NCBI GenBank assembly: GCA_964497495.1
Contig: CAZCCZ010000011.1
Location: 13,119-77,118, forward strand
Reading direction: 5' to 3'
DNA length: 64,000 nt
Origin: CAXXOK01 sp964497495
GTDB taxonomy: Bacteria > Bacillota > Clostridia > Christensenellales > Aristaeellaceae
Shown: piece by piece, positions 42,717-50,265 of the stretch
Layout of the letters: each line of letters starts with the position of its first letter
Position numbering within the stretch: position 1 is the first letter of the stretch
Program-made: the position numbers and the translations under genes
The notes under the pieces: model-generated
What the model saw: only the letters and a program-made list of their open reading frames with translations
Databases searched by the model: none
Told to the model about the DNA's origin: nothing

Positions 42717-43751
42717 CTACAGGTCGTCCACAAAAACGCTGCTTTTGGAATACGCGGTGCTGCGGGCTTCGAAAAAGTCCGTCTTGATGGCGTTGGCGTT
42801 GCTGTACTGGCCGACCCATTTCATGGTTTCCGGTTCCTCGTCGCAGCCAGGGTAAAGCCCTTCCAGCCCCAGGCCGGAACAGCGCAGGTTGCCCAGGTAC
42901 CGCACGTAACCGGTAATCATATCCCGCGTAAGGCCCTTCACGTCGTCGCCGATCACGTAATGCCCCCAGGCGATCTCCTGCTCGCAGCCGGTGCGGATCA
43001 TATCGCGGTAGCGCGCGGTCAGTTCCGGCGTGAACAGCTCCGGGTTCTCCTTGCGCAGTTCCAGCAGGATGCTTCGGAACAGCCACAGGTGCGTGTTCTC
43101 GTCCCGGTTGATGTAGCGGATCACCTGCACGGAACCGGGCATGCGGTTGTTGCGGCCGAGGTTGTAGAAGAACATGAAGCCGCTGTAGAAATACACGCCC
43201 TCCAGAATATAGTTGGCTACGAGGGTGCGCATCAGGTTTTCCGGCGTCTGTTCCCGGTAGAAGGCGTTGTACTGCTCGCCGATGAAGGTATTGCGGGCCA
43301 GCAGATGTTCGTCGTTCTTCCATTGGTAAAGAATCTCGCTGCGCTGCTGGGGCTCGCAGATGGTATCCAGCATGTAGCTGTAGCTCTGGCTGTGGATGGC
43401 CTCCTGATAGGTTTGGATACTGAGGCACAGGTTGACCTCGTTGGCGGTGACGTATTCCCCCACGTACGGCAGGTTGGCCGTCTGGATGCTGTCCAGAAAG
43501 ATGAGGAACGAAAGGATTTTGTCGTACGCGCGCCGTTCCGGCGCGGGCAGATGCGGGTAGTCCTTCACGTCGGTGGAAAGGCTTACCTCTTCCGGAATCC
43601 AGAAGTTGTTCATGCCCTGCCGGTACCAGTCGCTCGCCCAGGGGTACTTCATGTTGTTGAAGTCGTTCAGGTTGGTGGTGTCCCCGCCGATCATGCGGCG
43701 GTGGCTCAGCTCGATATCGCCGTCGGGGTTGAAAAGCGGTTTCTTCTGCAT
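42717..43751 (-). CDS. nrdB: Class I ribonucleotide reductase, small subunit
   Basis: A 344-residue radical-generating subunit. The dimetal ligands are Asp87 (LDSIQ), Glu117 and His120 (EAIH), Glu184 (LEG), Glu218 and His221 (ENTH), and the radical tyrosine Tyr124 (HSQSY) is in the canonical place. The C-terminal acidic tail SVFVDDL is the docking peptide for the large subunit. With NrdA it reduces ribonucleoside diphosphates to deoxyribonucleotides. It follows nrdA by 37 bases in one operon with NrdR boxes upstream. A class I enzyme needs oxygen for radical formation, so a presumed anaerobe should also carry a class II or III enzyme elsewhere. Confidence 0.96.
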   Translation of the reverse strand: MQKKPLFNPDGDIELSHRRMIGGDTTNLNDFNNMKYPWASDWYRQGMNNFWIPEEVSLSTDVKDYPHLPAPERRAYDKILSFLIFLDSIQTANLPYVGEYVTANEVNLCLSIQTYQEAIHSQSYSYMLDTICEPQQRSEILYQWKNDEHLLARNTFIGEQYNAFYREQTPENLMRTLVANYILEGVYFYSGFMFFYNLGRNNRMPGSVQVIRYINRDENTHLWLFRSILLELRKENPELFTPELTARYRDMIRTGCEQEIAWGHYVIGDDVKGLTRDMITGYVRYLGNLRCSGLGLEGLYPGCDEEPETMKWVGQYSNANAIKTDFFEARSTAYSKSSVFVDDL

Positions 43752-43788
43752 GGCTCCTCCTCGCGGGCAGCGCCCGGTATTAATTCAA

Positions 43789-46311
43789 TCAGGACGAACA
43801 GGCTTCGCACGCCTCTACCTCGAGGCTCTTGCTGCGGACGTAATATAGGGTTTTCACGCCCTGCTCGAAGGCGAGCAGATAAAGGCCCAATACCTGGCGG
43901 AACGTATAATCCGGGGTGATGTACAGGTTCACGCTCTGGGACTGGTCCACGTGGCGCTGGCGCACCCCCGCGGCCCGCACCGACCACGTCTGGTCGATCT
44001 GGTGGGCGTTTCTGTAATACCAGTACGTCTGCTCGGTCAGTTCCGGCGCCACGCGCGGCACCAGACCGTTTTTCTTCTCTTCCAGAAAGAAGCGGTTCAT
44101 CACGGGGTCCACGCCCGCCGTGGTCGCGGCGATGATGCTGGTGCTGCTGGTGGGCGCAACGGCCAGCAGCCAGCCGTTGCGCAGGCCTTTTTCAGCCACG
44201 CGCGCGCGCAGGGCCCGCCATTCCGGGCTGGCGTAACCGCGCTTGTCAAAATAAGCGCCGGTCTGCCAGTCGCTGCCTTCGAACAGCGGATAGCTTCCCT
44301 TCTGCGCGGCGTTTTCGCAGCTTGCGGAAATCGCGTAATAGTTGATTTTCTCAAACACGCGGTCGGCGAGGGCCAGATGCGTCTCGCTTTCCCAGGCGAC
44401 GCCGCGTTTGGCCAGCATGTGGTGGTAGCCGCTCACGCCCAAGCCTACGGGCCGGTAGCGCAGGTTGTTGATCCTTGCGTAGGGTACCGGGAAGAAATTG
44501 AGGTCGATCACGTTGTCCAGCGCGCGCACGGCGCTGCGGGTAAGCCGCTCGATCTCCGCGTCGTCGTCCACGTCGATGCGCCCCAGCGACAGGCTCGCCA
44601 GATTGCACACCACGAAATCCCCGGGTTTGGTTACGGTGACGACCACGGTTTCGCCGTCCACCGTTTCCACCCGCTGCTCCACCTCGGAAATGGCGCTCAT
44701 GTTCTGGGCGATCTCCGTGCACAGGTTGCTGCAGTAGATCATGCCCTTGTCCCCGTTGGGATTCGCGCGGTTGACCGCGTCCCGGTTGAAGATGAACGGG
44801 GTGCCCGTTTCCACGGCGCTCTTGACCACCATGCGCACGATCTCCTTAACGGGCACGACGCGCTTGGGTACGGCGGGGTCGTTCACGCAGTCCCGGTAAC
44901 GCTCCTCCCACTCCTCGCCCCAGGAATCCTCCAGGCAGTAGCCCTTGGCCAGCAGCACGTCGTGCGGGCACATCAGGTACCAGTCCGCGTCCAGGTTCTC
45001 CCGCGCAATCTTCCAGAACAGGTCGGGAAAGCACACGGCGGGAAACACGTCGTGCGCCTTCATGCGCTCATCGCCGTTGTTGGTGCGCAGGGCCAGGAAT
45101 TCCGGCAGGTCCCTGTGCCAGGCATCCAGATACACGGCCACGGCCCCCTGCCGCACGCCCAGCTGATCCACCGCCACGGCGGTGTCGTTGGCCAGCCTTA
45201 TCCACCGCACCACGCCGCCCGCGGCTCCCTCGAACCCGCGGATGGAGCTGTTGCGCGCGCGCACCTTGCCGAAATACAGCCCCATGCCCCCGCCGTACTT
45301 GCTGACCTGCGCGAAGTTGTCGATGCTGCGGTAGATGCCGATAAGGCTGTCCGGCACGGTATCCACGAAGCAGGAGGAAAGCTGGTGAAAAGGCCGCCGC
45401 GCATTGGAAAGCGTGGGGGTGGCCATGGTGACCTTGAGGGTACTGAGCATATCGTAAAAACGCCGCACCCAGAGAAGGCGGCCTTCTTTTTCCGGCATGG
45501 CCAGATGCAGCGCGATACCCAGAAACATTTCCTGCGGCGTTTCCAGCGGACGGTTGTCGTGGCTGCGGATCACGTAGCGGCGCAGGAGCATATCCAGCCC
45601 GGAATAGGTGAACAGCTCGTCGCGTTCCTCCGCGATATACGTCTCGGCCTCGTCCAGTTCGGCCTTCGTATAGTTTTCAAGGATATACGCGCCGTACAGG
45701 CCCCTGCCGGTCAGGAAACGGAGCTTGTCGCAAAACCCGTGCAGGCCGTATTCCACAAGCGCCGGCGCAAGCTCGGCCCGAAACCGGAGCATCAGCAGCC
45801 GCGCGGCGATATACTCCCACTGCGGCGTCTGCTGCGTGGTCAGCTCCGCGGCGGCCTTCACCAGCATGTCCCGTTTTTCCTGCCTCGGCATATCCGATTT
45901 TAAGAAAGAAAGGAACCGCTCCTCCAACCGTTCCAGCCCGTAGCCTTCGCCGGGAAAATCCCGCTGAATCTTTTGAAGGGCGGCTTCCAGCCCTGCGGAG
46001 CCGTCGAAATGCGCGGCGATGCGGCGGCGGAGCTCCCGCAGGCGGGCGTGGACGCTGCGGTAGAGGATATAGTTTTTGCTCTGCTGGTAGAAGCCCTGCT
46101 CCATCAGCGTTTGCTCCACCAGGTCCTGTATCGTTTCCACCTGTACCGGCCCCGGCAGCGCGGCGATCTTGGCCTCCACCGCTCCGGTCACCCGCAGGAG
46201 CGCGCCTTCCTCGGCGGCGCCGTCCACGCTGATAAAAGCCTTGCGAACCGCCTCCCTGATTTTTCGGGGTTCGTAGGGCTGGCTGCGCCCGTCCCTCTTG
46301 ATAATCTCCAT
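43789..46311 (-). CDS. nrdA: Class I ribonucleotide reductase, large subunit
   Basis: An 840-residue catalytic subunit. An N-terminal ATP-cone (about 1-95, starting EIIKRDGRSQPYEPRKI) senses ATP/dATP. The ten-stranded barrel follows, with the substrate-site Cys in LSSCFVDT and the second redox Cys in VVCNLASLSL. The C-terminus carries the swinging disulfide pair Cys835 and Cys838 (EACEAC). I chose ATG 46311, preceded by GGGAGGA; the longer frame from 46344 runs through the promoter. Regulation by NrdR is strongly suggested by two boxes in the promoter region. Confidence 0.96.
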   Translation of the reverse strand: MEIIKRDGRSQPYEPRKIREAVRKAFISVDGAAEEGALLRVTGAVEAKIAALPGPVQVETIQDLVEQTLMEQGFYQQSKNYILYRSVHARLRELRRRIAAHFDGSAGLEAALQKIQRDFPGEGYGLERLEERFLSFLKSDMPRQEKRDMLVKAAAELTTQQTPQWEYIAARLLMLRFRAELAPALVEYGLHGFCDKLRFLTGRGLYGAYILENYTKAELDEAETYIAEERDELFTYSGLDMLLRRYVIRSHDNRPLETPQEMFLGIALHLAMPEKEGRLLWVRRFYDMLSTLKVTMATPTLSNARRPFHQLSSCFVDTVPDSLIGIYRSIDNFAQVSKYGGGMGLYFGKVRARNSSIRGFEGAAGGVVRWIRLANDTAVAVDQLGVRQGAVAVYLDAWHRDLPEFLALRTNNGDERMKAHDVFPAVCFPDLFWKIARENLDADWYLMCPHDVLLAKGYCLEDSWGEEWEERYRDCVNDPAVPKRVVPVKEIVRMVVKSAVETGTPFIFNRDAVNRANPNGDKGMIYCSNLCTEIAQNMSAISEVEQRVETVDGETVVVTVTKPGDFVVCNLASLSLGRIDVDDDAEIERLTRSAVRALDNVIDLNFFPVPYARINNLRYRPVGLGVSGYHHMLAKRGVAWESETHLALADRVFEKINYYAISASCENAAQKGSYPLFEGSDWQTGAYFDKRGYASPEWRALRARVAEKGLRNGWLLAVAPTSSTSIIAATTAGVDPVMNRFFLEEKKNGLVPRVAPELTEQTYWYYRNAHQIDQTWSVRAAGVRQRHVDQSQSVNLYITPDYTFRQVLGLYLLAFEQGVKTLYYVRSKSLEVEACEACSS

Positions 46312-46318
46312 GCGCGTC

Positions 46319-46372
46319 CTCCCATAAGTTGTGTGTGTTTTCAATCATAACACAACATATGGTGTCCCGCAA
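46319..46372 (-). promoter_or_regulatory. nrdAB promoter with two NrdR boxes
   Basis: Box 1 at 46350-46365 reads ACACCATATGTTGTGT on the minus strand and closely fits the NrdR consensus ACACWATATATWGTGT. Box 2 at 46319-46334 is weaker (about 11 of 16) but its position is 31 bp away, three helical turns, the spacing known for NrdR pairs. A TATGAT (-10, 46349-46344) and a weak TTGCGG (-35, 46372-46367) bracket box 1, so repressor binding would cover the promoter. Confidence 0.8.
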
Positions 46373-46528
46373 GTCCTAAACGGCGCTGCGACACATGAAA
46401 CGCGAATTTCCGCGCCCACGGTGCCAACCGTTCCTTCCTCCGCGCTGCGCCGGGGCCTTCGGACAACAGGCATTCGGCCGCGGGCGCAAAGCAATTGCGA
46501 CCGACAATTTACTTTCCGCAATATAAAG

Positions 46529-46560
46529 CGCGGCGGCCTACGTTTGCCGCGGCCGCCGCG
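46529..46560 (-). terminator. Hairpin after the leucine-rich-repeat gene
   Basis: CGCGGCGGCC pairs with GGCCGCCGCG around a 12-base loop, 39 bases past the gene's stop and followed on the minus strand by a short T-containing stretch. A plausible but not ideal terminator. Confidence 0.55.
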
Positions 46561-46598
46561 TCCGGTTTCCGGTTTACGCCTTGCGGAAAGCCCTCGCT

Positions 46599-47722
46599 CT
46601 ACGGAAGCTGAAAATCCGTTTCCGTAAGCTGCGGATAGACCGGCGCGATCGGCGAATAATCCGCGACCGGGTTTCCGCTCAGGTACAGCTTCGTAAGACT
46701 CTCCATACCGGAAAGGGCGCCAATGTCGGAAAAACGGTTGTCGCTGAGCACCAGGTAACGCAGGCTGGTCATCCCCGCCAGCGGTGTAAGGTCGGTAATG
46801 CCGTTGTTCCGCAGGTCGATGGAAAACATGCTGGTCATCCCGGAGAGCACGCCGATATCCGCAAGTCCGCAATCGTTCATATACAGGGAATCCAGTTGGG
46901 TCAACCCCGACAGCGGGGTGATATCCTTCAGCTTGAGCCCGCCCAGATGCAGGCTTCTCAGCTTCGTCAGCCCAGACAGCGGGCCGACGTCGTCGATCGG
47001 GTTGCCGTAGAGCGCCAGCGACCGCAGTTCCGTCAGCCCGGCCAGCGGGCCCAGGTCGCTGACGGCGTTGCCGTACAGGCTCAGTTCCCGGAGCATCGTC
47101 AGCGATGACAGCGCTCCGATGTCGGAAATACGGTTGCAGCCCAAGTCCAGCTTACGCAGGTTGATGAAGTACTCGAGAGGCCAAGCCGCTTCAGGCCCGT
47201 GAGCCCCGCGAGCGGGGAAACGTCCGCGATCAGGTTTTCGTCCAGATACAGGAACGTAAGCCCGGTAACCTCCGCCAGCGGTGTAACGTCCGTGACGCCG
47301 TTGCCCCACAGGTAAAGTTCGTTGATTTCAAGGCCCGAAAGCGGGCTGAGATCGGTTACCGCGTTACCGCCCAGATCGAGGATCCGCAGGCTCTTAAGGC
47401 ACGATAGCGGCGAGATATCCGTAATGTTGTTGTTGTACGCGGCAAGGCAGTACAGGTTCGCAAAGTACTCCAGCCCGCTCAGGTCGGAAACGAGTTCTTC
47501 CGCGGCAAGGCCTTCTTTCGTCTGGCGCCCGACGTTCAGGTTATCCACATCCTCCACGTCTCCGGGGGTGATATCCCCTACCGGTTTGCCGATCGTCTCC
47601 CTGACCTTCCGTTCCAACACGGGATCGGGAAAAACGATTGTTTCCGTTCCTTTCGCAGCCGTCGCGCCCGTCGCCAGCACGAACAGCAGACATGCCAAGC
47701 CGAGCGAGAGCCATTTCCTCAT
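46599..47722 (-). pseudogene. Secreted leucine-rich-repeat protein, frameshifted
   Basis: The 5' part (from ATG 47722, with AGGAGGA upstream) encodes a signal peptide ending TAA-KG, a short N-terminal domain and LRR units of the DISPL/DLSPL type (about 22 residues each). At about 47175-47190 the repeat GLTGLKRLGL runs out of frame. The following repeats (PLEYFINLRKLDL onwards) continue in another frame to a natural end at 46599 (TETDFQLP). About ten residues of one repeat also seem missing, so a deletion inside the repeats is likely, or else an assembly error. Intact homologues are secreted LRR proteins of unknown binding partner, resembling internalin-type LRRs but without a visible anchor. 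If the break is real the product ends within the LRR domain. Confidence 0.75.
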
Positions 47723-47882
47723 CGTCTGTTCCTCCTGTTGTTGCGTTTTTGCGGGTTTCCGTTGCGTGGGTGGGGTTCGTTGTTTTCCGGTCTACCTGCC
47801 GGGATACGCCGGGATTGGGGCGTTCACGGGCTGCCCGGCGGGATGTCGCGTCCGTGGCCCGCCGCGCGGGGCGTTCCAGTGT

Positions 47883-47969
47883 CGTATTAATACGTTATTC
47901 CATTTATTTATATTATTTCTATATGTTCCGGTAATACGTATTGACTTTGAACGGCCTCCTTGCTATACT
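47883..47969 (+). promoter_or_regulatory. nagB promoter with two palindromes
   Basis: TTGACT (47941-47946), a 17-base spacer and TATACT (47964-47969) precede nagB by about 47 bases. Two related palindromes lie beside it: CGTATTAATACG at 47883-47894, and AATACGTATT at 47933-47942, which overlaps the -35. They are candidate operator sites for a sugar-responsive repressor. They do not resemble the NagR dre site as I recall it. Confidence 0.7.
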
Positions 47970-48016
47970 TTGATCGCGCGAAAATGCGCATCCGGCACGG
48001 TTGAGGAGATGAGCGG

Positions 48017-48742
48017 ATGCAGATTCACACCTATGAAAATCCCCGGCAGGTCGGCGCGGCGGCGGCGATGCTGATCGGCGCGCAGCTGCTGACGAAGCCG
48101 GATTCCGTGCTGGGGCTGGCCACCGGGTCGTCCCCCCTCCCGACGTACAGGGAACTGGTTCGGCTATATAAACAGGGCGTGCTGGATTTCTTCCGGGCGA
48201 CTACCTTCAATCTGGACGAATACTGCCGACTGCCGGAAGAACACCCGTGCAGTTATCACCGTTTCATGCGGGAACAGCTTTTCAGCCTTGTGAACCTGCC
48301 CCCGGAACGCACGCACATTCCGGACGGAAACGCCCCGGACCTGGCCGCGGAATGCGCGCGCTACGACAGGGAAATCGCCCGCGCGGGCGGCATCGACCTG
48401 CAGCTTCTGGGCATCGGACGCAACGGGCACATCGGCTTCAACGAACCGTCCGACCAGTTCGTGTTCGGCTGCCACATCGTGCGGCTGACCCAAAGCACCA
48501 TCGAGGCCAACCGCCGCTTTTTTGAAAGCGAAGAGGCGGTGCCCCGCGAGGCCGTGAGCCTTGGGGTGGGGAGTATTATGAACGCGCAGAGCGTGCTGCT
48601 CATCGCCACGGGCGCCGACAAGGCCGAAGCGGTGCGCAAGGCGATCCGCGAGGACATCAACCCCGAAACGCAGGCAAGCATCCTGCGCACGCATCCCAGC
48701 GCGATCTTCCTGCTGGACAGGGCGGCCGCATCCCGGCTGTAA
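48017..48742 (+). CDS. nagB: Glucosamine-6-phosphate deaminase
   Basis: A 241-residue cytoplasmic enzyme that converts glucosamine 6-phosphate to fructose 6-phosphate and ammonia. The canonical marks are all present: phosphate loop LATGSSPLPTY, base-bearing FNLDEYCRL, and catalytic GIGRNGHIGFNEP. The length is near that of Gram-positive NagB and lacks the C-terminal allosteric extension of the Escherichia coli enzyme. GAGGAG precedes ATG 48017. It is monocistronic with its own promoter and terminator; no nagA is adjacent. It would serve as the entry point for amino sugars liberated by the other loci. Confidence 0.96.
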   Translation: MQIHTYENPRQVGAAAAMLIGAQLLTKPDSVLGLATGSSPLPTYRELVRLYKQGVLDFFRATTFNLDEYCRLPEEHPCSYHRFMREQLFSLVNLPPERTHIPDGNAPDLAAECARYDREIARAGGIDLQLLGIGRNGHIGFNEPSDQFVFGCHIVRLTQSTIEANRRFFESEEAVPREAVSLGVGSIMNAQSVLLIATGADKAEAVRKAIREDINPETQASILRTHPSAIFLLDRAAASRL

Positions 48743-48776
48743 GGAAATTCCGTCCGCCGTTGGCGGAGCGTGCCTG

Positions 48777-48802
48777 AAAACGCGCCCCCCAGCGGCGTTT
48801 TT
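48777..48802. terminator. Terminator between nagB and the opposite MBL-fold gene
   Basis: AAAACGC and GCGTTTT form a 7-bp stem followed by TTC on the plus strand and preceded by A's, so it could act in both directions. A small TCCGCC-GTT-GGCGGA hairpin precedes it. Confidence 0.55.
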
Positions 48803-48824
48803 CGTCGTCCGGGCGCCCGCCACC

Positions 48825-49526
48825 TTACTCGATCGTGATCTCTTCGCCCGGCTGGACAATCAGCCGGTTCTTCGCGGTAAACCGATCTGCGATCTTCTGG
48901 CTGAACAGGCTCCCGACCTGCGTATGGTAGGGAATGCTGTGTTTGGCGGCCACAAGGTCGGCGCAAACGGAGGCGGTTTCGGCGTCCATGTTGTACCGAC
49001 CGTCGCAGCAGAAGAAGGCGTAGTCCAGATTTCGTGCGGCGAACGTGGCCATCTGGTCGGTTTCGGAGGTATCCCCGCTGACGTAGACCGTTTTGCCGTC
49101 TCCGAACGTGAGGATGTACCCCACGCAGACGTTGAGGTAGTGGTTCGGGTTGTTGCCCGCCTGAACGGCTTCCACCGTTACGTAGCCCAAGTCGAACGTT
49201 TCGTATACCCCGTTCACAAGCGCCTCGCTGTTGGTGATGGTTTGGCAGTCCGGGTTTTTCGTTTTGATGAGCTTCACCCTGTCGTGGTCGTCGTGCTTGT
49301 GCGTAACCAGAATCAGGTCTGCGGGGACGTCGTACCCGTCCCCGGCGTACGGATCGATATAGATCGTTTTCCCTTCGCCCGTGGTGATTCGCAGGCTCGC
49401 GTGTCCCTGATACAGCAGCGTGGCCGCGGGCGGCGTTTCCGTCGGCGCGGCCGTTTCCGCGGCCAGCGCGGAAACGGGCAGTTGCAGCAGGCAAAGAATG
49501 CCGATGGTCGCAAGCAGACGTTTCAT
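48825..49526 (-). CDS. Secreted metallo-beta-lactamase-fold hydrolase (UlaG-like)
   Basis: A 233-residue protein with an N-terminal signal peptide (about 22 residues ending ALA) and an MBL-fold domain. The metal motif THKHDDHD fits HxHxDH, a later metal aspartate is in VSGDTSETD, and the last His may be in SIPYHTQVG. It resembles the UlaG/YtnP-like zinc hydrolase branch (start LLYQGHASLRI), whose known members are mostly cytoplasmic; export is unusual and the substrate is unknown. GAAAGGAG precedes ATG 49526. It is a single gene, convergent with nagB. Confidence 0.88.
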   Translation of the reverse strand: MKRLLATIGILCLLQLPVSALAAETAAPTETPPAATLLYQGHASLRITTGEGKTIYIDPYAGDGYDVPADLILVTHKHDDHDRVKLIKTKNPDCQTITNSEALVNGVYETFDLGYVTVEAVQAGNNPNHYLNVCVGYILTFGDGKTVYVSGDTSETDQMATFAARNLDYAFFCCDGRYNMDAETASVCADLVAAKHSIPYHTQVGSLFSQKIADRFTAKNRLIVQPGEEITIE

Positions 49527-49565
49527 GGGAACGAACTCCTTTCATTCCTGTCCTTACGGACATGA

Positions 49566-50265
49566 CCGGACTTTACTCGGCCCTTTCGCCGCGCCCGGCG
49601 CGCGAAACGGCCTTTATTAATATGGGTGATGGGTTCGCCGTCGTACCGGCGGTTGTTCTTCGGTGCGCGGTAAAGCGTTCTCCGGGGCGCGCGATCCCGT
49701 GAAACCGCGGTATGTCGTTTCTGATTCTGCGCGGACCCGTCGCATTCCTTCCTTATATAAGGAGATGCCCGCCGCCGTCCGCGCGGATACGCGGCGCGGG
49801 TTCCGCCCGTTTTCCCGTCGCCCGGCCCATGTTACATAAATTACAAAGCGCAGGGAAAAAGGCGAAAATCCGATTACATGGTATTGCTTAGGAAGCCCCC
49901 CATGTAACCCTTATCAAAATCGTTTCAAAAGGCTCTTTTCCATGCCGCTCTCAAGGTGAATGTGTCCTTTTTACATGAAACTGTTTCACACACTTTATAA
50001 TTATTTTAAATTTCGTGCAACATCTCGAAAGGAATTGTCAACAAATTTACTGGCATATACTGTCATCAAGCCTTATAAACCCTTTCAGGACAAGCGTTAC
50101 AAATCGGTTACATATTTGACAGAGAGCGTTTTGTCCCTTAGAATGAGGTTGTAATTGGTAACAATATACCTTTTGTCAAGGCGCCGTCATCGGGACGGTT
50201 ACAAATATCCCCGCGCTGAACAGACCCCGTTGATACCGGGAAGACGAGAAAGAGAGTCGAAAATT
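49566..50265 (+). promoter_or_regulatory. AT-rich control region and promoter of the giant adhesin gene
   Basis: No gene is supported here. From about 49830 the base composition turns AT-rich against GC-rich surroundings. Near the gene a strong promoter reads TTGACA (50116-50121), 17 bases, TAGAAT (50139-50144). The motif (G)TTACA or its complement recurs at about 49829, 49841, 49873, 49903, 49970, 50098, 50108, 50157 and 50199, flanking the promoter. The leader of about 115 bases contains CCGTC-ATCGG-GACGG and other small hairpins. The repeated motif suggests a cooperative regulator of the adhesin. Confidence 0.6.

Noticed and set aside
49960..50154. 64-codon plus-strand open frame before the adhesin
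   Set aside because: It runs through the promoter at 50116-50144 and the TTACA motifs, and lacks a ribosome-binding site.
50145..50265. Possible riboswitch in the adhesin leader
   Set aside because: Small hairpins are present but I could match none of the known riboswitch cores, including cyclic-di-GMP types.
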